Assembly: GCA_016783065.1 (NCBI GenBank)
Contig: JADHXI010000018.1
Coordinates: 1-32,847 of the forward strand
Length of the DNA: 32,847 bases
Source: Desulfobacteraceae bacterium
GTDB lineage: Bacteria > Desulfobacterota > DSM-4660 > Desulfatiglandales > Desulfatiglandaceae
Direction: 5' to 3'
Shown: piece after piece, positions 8,315 to 15,164 of the stretch
How positions within the stretch are numbered: position 1 is the stretch's first letter
Layout of the letters: the number at the start of each line of letters is the position of its first letter
Program-made: the position numbers and the translations under genes
Notes under the pieces: model-generated
Databases searched by the model: none
Told to the model about the DNA's origin: nothing
The model's input: the letters and a program-made list of their open reading frames with translations, nothing else

Positions 8315-9184
8315 TCAACCGATTCCTTTTGCGCGAAAAAGGATAATAGTTTTTCCGGAAAGATGGAATAGGATTGGATCCTTTCGGTCATTTTCTGAGA
8401 GTCCGGGCAGATTCTCAGAGACGACCTGGTCCTGACCAAGGTCTGACTCATTGGGCATCAGTTTCTCGGAGTCTATCGGCAACCGTCGCCCCCGGTCTTC
8501 AAACATCTCTGTGACATAGTCCATCACATACTCATCAAGGGTAAGCAGAGTGTCATGATTTGAGAGATACCCTCCAAAGAGGCCGAACCAGGCCCCCAGT
8601 ATTTGCCGGATATGGTGGTCTTCGGCCAAGGCATAGGTTTCCCCGCCGGAAAGGTCTCGGAGCGGGGATTTGGAGGAGGCCCCTTCTTCAATAGACCCGG
8701 CAAGGGGTGAATCCTGCCGTTTTAAACGTTCGAGCACCTCTTGTACACCGGTTAGGTTTTCTTCCAACTGATGGGCCAAATGGAGTGTGAGATGCCACTT
8801 GAGAGTATCCTCCTGAGACACGTCAACGTCACGGGTGTCTTGTCCTGTTTGGCGAAGCATTTGTCTGATCTCCCATGGGGTATCTTCTGAGAGGTTCTTT
8901 TCAGAGGTCGCGCTCAGGAACGTGGCGTAACCCCTGTCCTGGTTCTGGCTCATCCAGCGCTGGTACTCGGAAAGTAGCCTGACAAAATTTTCTTCGGGCC
9001 TTAGCTCCTCAGGGGGAAACCGGACCTTAACAACCGATTCGTCGGCCATTTCAGCACCCTGGATGGGCCCGTCCATAGACCAGGGACAATAGATGGTAAG
9101 GGGAGCAAAATGGGTAAGTATTCTCTCCAGATCCCCTTTGGTCAAATACGTATGAGGAAAAAGGGTCGCGGGCTTCTTGGTCAA
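8315..9184 (-). CDS. Unrecognised protein (289 aa) downstream of acetoacetyl-CoA synthetase
   Basis: The product is not assignable. It starts at TTG 9184, 8 bp after the aacS stop, with AGGAGG located in the last codons of aacS. No in-frame ATG occurs before residue 46. The N-terminus reads PATLFPHTYLTKGDLERILT, followed by a probable structured region with PWSMDGPIQ. The middle is acidic, polar and helical (HLTLHLAHQLEENLTGVQEV), and there is a possible helix AWFGLFGGYLSNHD. There is no signal peptide and no clear transmembrane helix. The gene is tightly packed between aacS and a 92-residue unknown, so the three are likely one operon. The function could relate to short-chain acyl-CoA metabolism only by context. 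Confidence 0.7.
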   Translation of the reverse strand: MTKKPATLFPHTYLTKGDLERILTHFAPLTIYCPWSMDGPIQGAEMADESVVKVRFPPEELRPEENFVRLLSEYQRWMSQNQDRGYATFLSATSEKNLSEDTPWEIRQMLRQTGQDTRDVDVSQEDTLKWHLTLHLAHQLEENLTGVQEVLERLKRQDSPLAGSIEEGASSKSPLRDLSGGETYALAEDHHIRQILGAWFGLFGGYLSNHDTLLTLDEYVMDYVTEMFEDRGRRLPIDSEKLMPNESDLGQDQVVSENLPGLSENDRKDPILFHLSGKTIILFRAKGIG

Positions 9185-9192
9185 ACCGATAG

Positions 9193-11151
9193 CTAATCCT
9201 CCTGAAGTTCCGCTATGTTTTCGTAGTAGTCCAGTATCTTCGGATTGCTCAGGGCATCCCTGTTCAGGACCGGCTGGCCCTCAATGATTTTCTTGACTGC
9301 CAGTTCCACCTTCTTCATGTTCAACGTATAGGGGACCTCGGGTACGGAAATAATCTTGGCTGGGACATGCCGTGGCGAGGCATTGGCGCGTATGAGCTTT
9401 TTTATCTTTTGCTTGAGTTCATGGGTCAACTCCTGACCTTCGGCAGGCTTGACAAAAAGAATAACACGCACGTCACCTTTCCAGTCCTGTCCCACAACCA
9501 GGCTGTCATCGATCTCTTCCATCTGTTCCACCTGACGGTAGATCTCGGCGGTGCCGATCCTGACACCACCCGGGTTCAGGGTAGCATCGGAGCGTCCGTA
9601 GATAATGACCCCGCCCGTGTCTTCCCTTATTTCAATAAAGTCGCCATGTCGCCAGACGTTGGGATACACATCAAAATAGGCGGCGTGGTATTTCTTCTTG
9701 TCAGGGTCCTCCCAGAAATAGATCGGCATGGAAGGAAAAGGGGCGCTACAAACAAGTTCACCCTTTTGGTTGTACACGGGTTTTCCATCCTCATTGTAAG
9801 ATTCCACCTTCATGGCCAGGCCTCTGCATTGCAATTCGCTTGCATAGACAGGACCCATAGGGTTCCCCAACGCAAAACATCCATTTAGGTCGGAACCACC
9901 GGAGATGGAGGCCAATTGGATATCCTCCTTGACCTCCTTGTAGACGAACTCAAATCCTTCAACAGAGAGAGGGGAGCCGGTTGAGGTAAGGGCCTTTAGG
10001 GAACTCAAATCATAGTCCCTGCCAGGTTTTATGCCTGTCCCCATAATGGCCGAGATATAACCCGCACTGGTACCAAATATCGTCATTTTTTCATCCTGTG
10101 CCAGCTTCCACAGGGCTCCCGGATCAGGGTGGAAAGGGTTTCCATCAAAGAGGATCAGGGTCGCCCCAACCCCCAAAGAACTTACCAGCCAGTTCCACAT
10201 CATCCACCCGCAGGTTGTGAAATAAAAGATTTTATCCTCCCGTTTCACATCCGTATGGAGCATCAACTCTTTTAGGTGATGCACCAAGATCCCTCCAGCA
10301 CTCTGCACCATACATTTGGGAAGGCCGGTTGTGCCTGAGGTGAACATGATATAGAGGGGGTGGTCAGCGGGGAGTTGTTCAAATTCGATTTCCAAGTTTG
10401 CATCAGGTGATTTGAAATCCTTGTAGTGTATGGCATTGGGGACCTGGCTAATATCCGGGTCTTTCTCTGTGTAAGGAATTACCACAACTTTTTCAATAGA
10501 AGGGATGTCCGCCAGCATATTGGAGACACGGTTGATGGAATCCAGGTTTTTTCCCTTGAAGGAATACCCATTGGCAGTAAAGAGGATCTTGGGTTTGATC
10601 TGCCCGAAACGGTCAAGTACCCCTTTGATTCCAAAATCAGGAGAACATGACGACCAGATACCACCCATGCTGGTGGTGGCAAGCATGGCAATGATGGCCT
10701 CCGGCATGTTTGGCACAAATCCGCCCACACGGTCCCCTGGTTTAACGCCCGCCTCTTTAAGAGATCTGGCAACACGGGCCACTTCATCATAAAGCTCTGC
10801 ATAGGTCATTTTGATTGAATCCTGAGCTTCCCCCTTAAAGATGAGGGCTACCTGATCATCTCTGTATCGAAGAAGATTTTCTGCAAAATTGAGCCTAGCA
10901 CCGGGAAACCAGGTTGCCCCTGGCATCTTGTTGAGGTCATCCACCACCTGATCATACGGTTGTGAGGCGATGACTCCTCCGAAATCCCACATGGTGGCCC
11001 AAAAATCGGGAATATTTTCAATGGACCACTCATATAGAGGGCCATATTCGGTGAAGTTTTTGCCGGTCCTCTCATTGATAAACTGAATGAATCGGTACAT
11101 ATTGGTGTTTTTTATGCGCTCTTCTGAAGGCGTCCACAATAGCTCTGCCAT
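9193..11151 (-). CDS. aacS: Acetoacetyl-CoA synthetase (acetoacetate-CoA ligase)
   Basis: This ANL-superfamily enzyme activates acetoacetate with ATP and CoA in the cytoplasm. At 652 residues it has the length of AacS. The N-terminal cap includes WFPGARLNFAENLL, a family marker. The ATP-binding loop is IMFTSGTTGLPKCMVQ. GGSDLNGCFALGNP and YGRSDATLNPGGVRIGTAEIY form the adenylate site and hinge. The C-terminal PYTLNMKKVELAVKKI holds the probable catalytic Lys, with NMKK in place of the SGK seen in acetyl-CoA synthetases. GGAGGGA lies 9-15 bases upstream of the ATG. It is transcribed divergently from lysS. It implies use or recycling of acetoacetate. Acetyl-CoA or propionyl-CoA synthetase is less likely because of the WFPGARLN and TLNPGG motifs. 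Confidence 0.93.
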   Translation of the reverse strand: MAELLWTPSEERIKNTNMYRFIQFINERTGKNFTEYGPLYEWSIENIPDFWATMWDFGGVIASQPYDQVVDDLNKMPGATWFPGARLNFAENLLRYRDDQVALIFKGEAQDSIKMTYAELYDEVARVARSLKEAGVKPGDRVGGFVPNMPEAIIAMLATTSMGGIWSSCSPDFGIKGVLDRFGQIKPKILFTANGYSFKGKNLDSINRVSNMLADIPSIEKVVVIPYTEKDPDISQVPNAIHYKDFKSPDANLEIEFEQLPADHPLYIMFTSGTTGLPKCMVQSAGGILVHHLKELMLHTDVKREDKIFYFTTCGWMMWNWLVSSLGVGATLILFDGNPFHPDPGALWKLAQDEKMTIFGTSAGYISAIMGTGIKPGRDYDLSSLKALTSTGSPLSVEGFEFVYKEVKEDIQLASISGGSDLNGCFALGNPMGPVYASELQCRGLAMKVESYNEDGKPVYNQKGELVCSAPFPSMPIYFWEDPDKKKYHAAYFDVYPNVWRHGDFIEIREDTGGVIIYGRSDATLNPGGVRIGTAEIYRQVEQMEEIDDSLVVGQDWKGDVRVILFVKPAEGQELTHELKQKIKKLIRANASPRHVPAKIISVPEVPYTLNMKKVELAVKKIIEGQPVLNRDALSNPKILDYYENIAELQED

Positions 11152-11362
11152 GACTAGGTCCCTCCATTCTTATGAGGTTTCACAGTATGTTTGCCGAAAC
11201 TGGTCTAGAACTCAAAGTGATTCCTTTACCACTAATGATCTCTTTTTTCAAAAAAATAATAGCACGATAGGGTGAAAATTAAATTGAGGGATCCATACCT
11301 TTGGTGGATAACGGGGCGGGGGCAAAGATCGGACAGGCGTGAAGGCAGTGGCACGAAAAAAC
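11152..11362. other. Divergent intergenic region between aacS and the repeat
   Basis: No gene is visible here. The right part holds a short match to the repeat element at 28934-29196 (GCAGTGGC-CGA at 11345-11356), suggesting that a repeat copy began further left and lost its inner left arm. A promoter for aacS must lie in the first 130 bp, but no convincing -35/-10 pair stands out on the minus strand. Confidence 0.4.
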
Positions 11363-11491
11363 GAGCCCTTATTGGCTTCTCCATGTTTTTATCAAAACTC
11401 CAAATATCAACCACGCTACGACGACCGGTTTAGAGAGCGCCTTCAAGAAACAACTGAACCTCACGATGCCCGAGATTATTGAAAACTTACG
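11363..11491 (+). repeat. Right-hand part of dispersed inverted-repeat element, copy 1
   Basis: This 129-bp stretch aligns without gaps to 29068-29196, differing at roughly 22-24 positions (about 82-83% identity by eye). It contains the centre (CCCTTATTGGCTTCTCCATG), the inner right arm (CCAAATATCAACCACG), the arm GAGAGCGCCTTCAAGAAAC and the end TTATTGAAAACTTAC. One arm, AGAGAGCGCCTTCAAGAAAC, is an exact reverse complement of the left arm of the copy at 28934. The left half of this copy is lost or unrecognisable. It lies in front of the lysS promoter. Confidence 0.85.
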
Positions 11492-11537
11492 GTCAAGGCG
11501 GTCAAGTCGTCGGGGATTTTAGACATTTGCTTTCGTC

Positions 11538-11566
11538 TTGACTATGGGTTTCAATTGGACTAGAAA
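11538..11566 (+). promoter_or_regulatory. Probable sigma-70-type promoter of the lysS-lol-bamA unit
   Basis: TTGACT (11538-11543) and TAGAAA (11561-11566) are separated by exactly 17 bp, 68 bp before the lysS ATG. The -35 matches 5 of 6 and the -10 matches 4 of 6 consensus positions. This is the best promoter-like pair in the intergenic region, but it is unproven. Confidence 0.5.
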
Positions 11567-11633
11567 AACATGCTAACTTATTCACGGCACATTACCACGA
11601 CCAACCTTTCACGATAACGGATCTGGCAGAAAT

Positions 11634-13157
11634 ATGGACAACGTGAGTTTACTTATCCAAGAAAGGATCAATAAAGCAGAAAAATTGAAGGCCATGGGAA
11701 TCAATCCCTACCCTTCGGGATATGGTCCCGACATGACAATCTCAGAGGCCATTGGTCGATTTGATCATATGGAAGGAGAGACCCTGGAGAAGGCGAGCGG
11801 TTCTTATGGTTTTGCCGGCAGGATAATCTCCCGTCGCGACTTCGGAAAGGCCTCATTCATTCATATCAAGGATAGGACTGGGCGCATTCAGGCCTATATC
11901 AGAAAAGACAAGGTGAACGATGAGGAATTCAAGATCTTCAAGCTGATGGACATCGGCGACCATATCGCCATAAAGGGCCCTTTTTTCCGCACCAGAACCG
12001 GCGAACTGACCATCCTGGCAGAAAAACTCATTTTTCTCGGCAAATCCCTGAGACCATTGCCCGAGAAATGGCACGGGCTCACGGACGTGGAGACGCGATA
12101 CCGTCAGCGCTACCTGGACCTGATCATGAATGATCACGTCAAAGAGGTCTTTGTGCTGAGGAGTAAGATTATACAGTCCATCAGGGAATTTTTTGTCCAT
12201 AAGGATTTTCTCGAAGTCGAGACTCCCATGATGCAGCCCATACCAGGGGGCGCGACCGCCAGGCCTTTCAAAACCTTTCATAATGCCTTGGGAATGGACC
12301 TCTATCTGAGGGTTGCCCCCGAACTTTACCTAAAGCGGCTTGTGGTGGGAGGATTTGAAAGGGTCTTTGAAATAAATCGCAATTTCAGGAATGAGGGTAT
12401 ATCCATAAAGCATAACCCGGAATTCACCATGCTGGAATTCTATATGGCCTATGCCACCTATGAGGATTTGATGACCCTCACCGAAGCGCTATTCGCTCAT
12501 CTCCTAAAGGATATTATTGGTCTCCTGACCATTGAATACCAGGGTAAGGTCATCGATTTTGAGGCCCCTTGGCCCAGGATCTCCCTGTTCGATGCCCTAA
12601 AGGATATGGGGGGTATCCATGAAAAGGCATTCCAAAGCAGGGAGTACGCCGCGGAGGTGGCGATGGAATCCCAGGTCAATCTATCGCCAAAGGACGGCCA
12701 TGGGACAATACTTACAAAGCTCTTTGACCATCTGGTTGAACCTCAATTAATCCAGCCTACCTTTATCATCGAATACCCGACCGAGGTATCACCCCTTTCC
12801 CGTCGAAACGATCAAAATCCGGATCTCACCGATCGTTTCGAGCTTTTTATCGGGGGCCAGGAGATAGCAAACGCGTTCACTGAGTTGAATGATCCCATAG
12901 ATCAAAGGGCGAGATTCCAGAGCCAGGTTGCCCTTCGAGAGGCAGGGGACCATGAAGCCCTCTTTATGGACGAAGATTTTTTGAGAGCGCTGGAGTATGG
13001 GATGCCCCCTACCGCAGGAGAAGGTATAGGGATTGACAGGGTCGTGATGCTGTTGAGCGATTCCCCTTCCATCAGGGACGTCATCCTCTTTCCGCACATG
13101 AGGTCGTTAGAGACCGATTCAAGGGAGGGAGGCCCCGAGGAAAATGAAGAAAAATAG
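11634..13157 (+). CDS. lysS: Lysyl-tRNA synthetase, class II
   Basis: Charges tRNA-Lys with lysine in the cytoplasm. The 507-residue protein has an N-terminal OB-fold anticodon-binding domain (about residues 60-155, including [19 protein letters not shown]) and a class II catalytic core. Motif 2 reads [18 protein letters not shown] and motif 3 reads [13 protein letters not shown]. The [13 protein letters not shown] and ASPLS-like EVSPLSRR segments are typical of LysS. Alternative starts are not needed, because [18 protein letters not shown] is a normal beginning. It is followed 98 bp later by lolC. The pairing lysS-lolCD is common in Desulfobacterota. The short hydrophilic tail after LFPHMR is variable in the family. 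Confidence 0.97.
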   Translation: MDNVSLLIQERINKAEKLKAMGINPYPSGYGPDMTISEAIGRFDHMEGETLEKASGSYGFAGRIISRRDFGKASFIHIKDRTGRIQAYIRKDKVNDEEFKIFKLMDIGDHIAIKGPFFRTRTGELTILAEKLIFLGKSLRPLPEKWHGLTDVETRYRQRYLDLIMNDHVKEVFVLRSKIIQSIREFFVHKDFLEVETPMMQPIPGGATARPFKTFHNALGMDLYLRVAPELYLKRLVVGGFERVFEINRNFRNEGISIKHNPEFTMLEFYMAYATYEDLMTLTEALFAHLLKDIIGLLTIEYQGKVIDFEAPWPRISLFDALKDMGGIHEKAFQSREYAAEVAMESQVNLSPKDGHGTILTKLFDHLVEPQLIQPTFIIEYPTEVSPLSRRNDQNPDLTDRFELFIGGQEIANAFTELNDPIDQRARFQSQVALREAGDHEALFMDEDFLRALEYGMPPTAGEGIGIDRVVMLLSDSPSIRDVILFPHMRSLETDSREGGPEENEEK

Positions 13158-13255
13158 GTTTCTGTCCGACAGGATGTACCTGAGACTTGATTTTTTCTGC
13201 AATAGAATACGACGGGGACAGGGATCTGAATCTGGGGACTGGAGCGCGTCTGCGC

Positions 13256-14479
13256 ATGTTTGAGCTGTTCCTATCATTGAGATACCTGAAGGCCAAGAGA
13301 AAACAGACATTCATATCTGTGATCACGGTGATTTCGGTCCTTGGAGTCATGGTAGGTGTTATGGCCCTTGTAGTGGTCCTCTCGGTAATGAACGGCTTTC
13401 GGGCCGACTTGATGTCTAAGATACTGGGGGTCAATTCGCATATCCTGGTACTGAGGTATGGAGGAGCCTTTGGCGATTATAAAAAGATAGCTGAAAGGGT
13501 GGACAAATTAGATGGCGTGGTGGCCTCAACTCCTTTCATATATGCGCAGGTTATGGCAAATAACTCGGGGAATGTCTCGGGGGCGCTTTTGAGAGGGGTT
13601 GACCCAAAAAATGCCGCCAGGGTGGTGAGTTTTGAAGAGATGATAAAAGAGGGTTCTCTGGCCTCCCTTGAGGAAGACGCAGGAGGCTCTTCGCCGATTG
13701 TCGTTGGCCGTGAACTTTCAAGACAGATAGGGATTGGGCCCGGGGATATTGTGACCTTGCTTTCCCCTGAGGGAAAGCTGACACCCCTGGGGAGATCGCC
13801 AAACACCAAGAGGTTTAGGGTTACCGGGATATTTGATTCCGGAATGTATGAATATGATGCCTCTATGGTCTTTGTCTCCCTCAAAGAGGCCCAGGATTTC
13901 CTGGCCATGGGAGACCGAGTGACAGGTCTGGAAGTCAGGGTAGACGATATATACGAATCAGACAAGATCGCCAAACAGATTCAGGCAGATCTGGGCTATC
14001 CATACTGGACCAAGGACTGGAAGGTTATGAACAGGAGCCTCTTTTCCGCCCTCAAGCTGGAAAAGGTCACCATGTTTGTCATCTTGACTATGATTGTGCT
14101 GGTGGGGGCCTTGAATATTATCAGCACCCTGGTCATGGTGGTAATGGAAAAGACAAGGGACATCGCCATCCTGAGGGCCATGGGCGCCTCGGCCAAGAGC
14201 ATCATGTCGGTTTTCATGCTTCAGGGTTTGTTGGTGGGTCTGATAGGAACAATGGCAGGGCTTGCGTCGGGATTAGGGATTTGTCACCTGCTTGGAAAAT
14301 ACAAATTTATCAGCCTGCCGGCGGATGTCTACTATATTTCAACGCTCCCGGTACGGGTCGAATTTGTAGATGTATGGCTCGTTGCCTTGGCAGCAGTGTT
14401 CATTTCCTTTGTTGCAACCTTATATCCCGCCTGGTACGGATCGAGGTTGGACCCGGTGGAGGCAATAAGGTATGAGTGA
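13256..14479 (+). CDS. lolC: Lipoprotein-releasing ABC transporter permease, LolC/LolE family
   Basis: This inner-membrane permease extracts lipoproteins for delivery to the outer membrane. The start is taken as ATG 13256 (407 residues, MFELFLSLRYLKAKRKQ), preceded by GGAG. The longer frame from 13187 adds 23 residues not expected in the family. The architecture is a first transmembrane helix (about 19-45), a large periplasmic domain (about 46-265), and three C-terminal helices with the FtsX-type motif (about 268-400), including VVMEKTRDIAILRAMGAS. Only one permease gene accompanies lolD, unlike the lolC plus lolE pair of Escherichia coli. A homodimeric LolF-like arrangement is therefore plausible. 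It overlaps lolD by 8 bp. Confidence 0.93.
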   Translation: MFELFLSLRYLKAKRKQTFISVITVISVLGVMVGVMALVVVLSVMNGFRADLMSKILGVNSHILVLRYGGAFGDYKKIAERVDKLDGVVASTPFIYAQVMANNSGNVSGALLRGVDPKNAARVVSFEEMIKEGSLASLEEDAGGSSPIVVGRELSRQIGIGPGDIVTLLSPEGKLTPLGRSPNTKRFRVTGIFDSGMYEYDASMVFVSLKEAQDFLAMGDRVTGLEVRVDDIYESDKIAKQIQADLGYPYWTKDWKVMNRSLFSALKLEKVTMFVILTMIVLVGALNIISTLVMVVMEKTRDIAILRAMGASAKSIMSVFMLQGLLVGLIGTMAGLASGLGICHLLGKYKFISLPADVYYISTLPVRVEFVDVWLVALAAVFISFVATLYPAWYGSRLDPVEAIRYE

Positions 14480-15164
14480 AAATAGCCCGGAAGAGATGCT
14501 GCGCCTCGAAGATGTCCACAAATCTTTTGCTCACCACGGGAGCTTTATTGAGGTGTTAAAGGGGGTCGATCTGGTCATGAACCCCGGTGACACGTTGGCC
14601 ATCATGGGAGCGTCAGGTGTTGGAAAATCCACGTTGCTCAATATTATGGGAAGCCTGGAGCCTCCCACACAGGGTACTGTCAGATTCGGAGGCCAGGAGC
14701 TTTACGGGATGACCGAGACCAGCCTAACCCGTTTCAGGAACAGGGAGATAGGCTTTGTCTTTCAGTTCCATCACCTTCTCCCCGAATTTAACGCGTTGGA
14801 AAATACCATGATGCCTGCCTTGATTGCACGCTACCCCAGAAGCAAGGCCGTTGAGATGGCAAAGGAAGTCTTGGTGAAAGTGGGGCTTGAGATGCGTATG
14901 ACACACCGTGCAGGGGAGCTTTCAGGCGGAGAACAGCAGAGGGTGGCCATTGCCCGCTCAATCGTCATGAAGCCCAGATTGATTTTGGCAGACGAACCTA
15001 CAGGGAATCTTGATTGGTCGACGGGCGAAGGTGTTGCGGATCTGCTTCTCTGGTTCAACAGGGAGGAAGGGGTGGCCATGGTCATCGCTACCCACAACCA
15101 CAGGCTGGCAGAAAAGATGTCCAAACAGATGGAGATATCGGTTGGAAAACTCCGGCAGAGATAA
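14472..15164 (+). CDS. lolD: Lipoprotein-releasing system ATP-binding protein
   Basis: ATPase subunit that powers lipoprotein release with the permease encoded just upstream. Its 230 residues carry Walker A (GASGVGKST), Q-loop (FQFHHLLPEFNALEN, the LPEF form typical of LolD), the signature LSGGEQQR, Walker B (LILADEPTGNLD) and the switch His (VIATHNH). It belongs to the MacB/LolD branch. The ATG lies inside the end of lolC, and GGAGG-like bases in lolC precede it. The end of the gene overlaps the proposed TTG start of bamA by 23 bp. Confidence 0.95.
   Translation: MSENSPEEMLRLEDVHKSFAHHGSFIEVLKGVDLVMNPGDTLAIMGASGVGKSTLLNIMGSLEPPTQGTVRFGGQELYGMTETSLTRFRNREIGFVFQFHHLLPEFNALENTMMPALIARYPRSKAVEMAKEVLVKVGLEMRMTHRAGELSGGEQQRVAIARSIVMKPRLILADEPTGNLDWSTGEGVADLLLWFNREEGVAMVIATHNHRLAEKMSKQMEISVGKLRQR

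Noticed and set aside
8314-8451. Longer version of the 92-residue gene, starting at 8451 and overlapping the gene upstream by about 137 bp
   Set aside because: A GTG with AAAGGA directly after the upstream stop explains the gene without a long overlap.
9367-9888. 173-codon open frame antisense to acetoacetyl-CoA synthetase
   Set aside because: It lies wholly within the well-supported aacS gene, shows no family motif, and reflects the codon use of the opposite strand.
13187-13255. Longer N-terminus for the lolC permease
   Set aside because: The extra residues are not hydrophobic or family-like, and ATG 13256 has GGAG upstream and begins at the conserved first helix.
15010-15141. BamA reading frame extended into lolD
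   Set aside because: It would translate lolD in another frame; TTG 15142 with GGAG gives a normal signal peptide.
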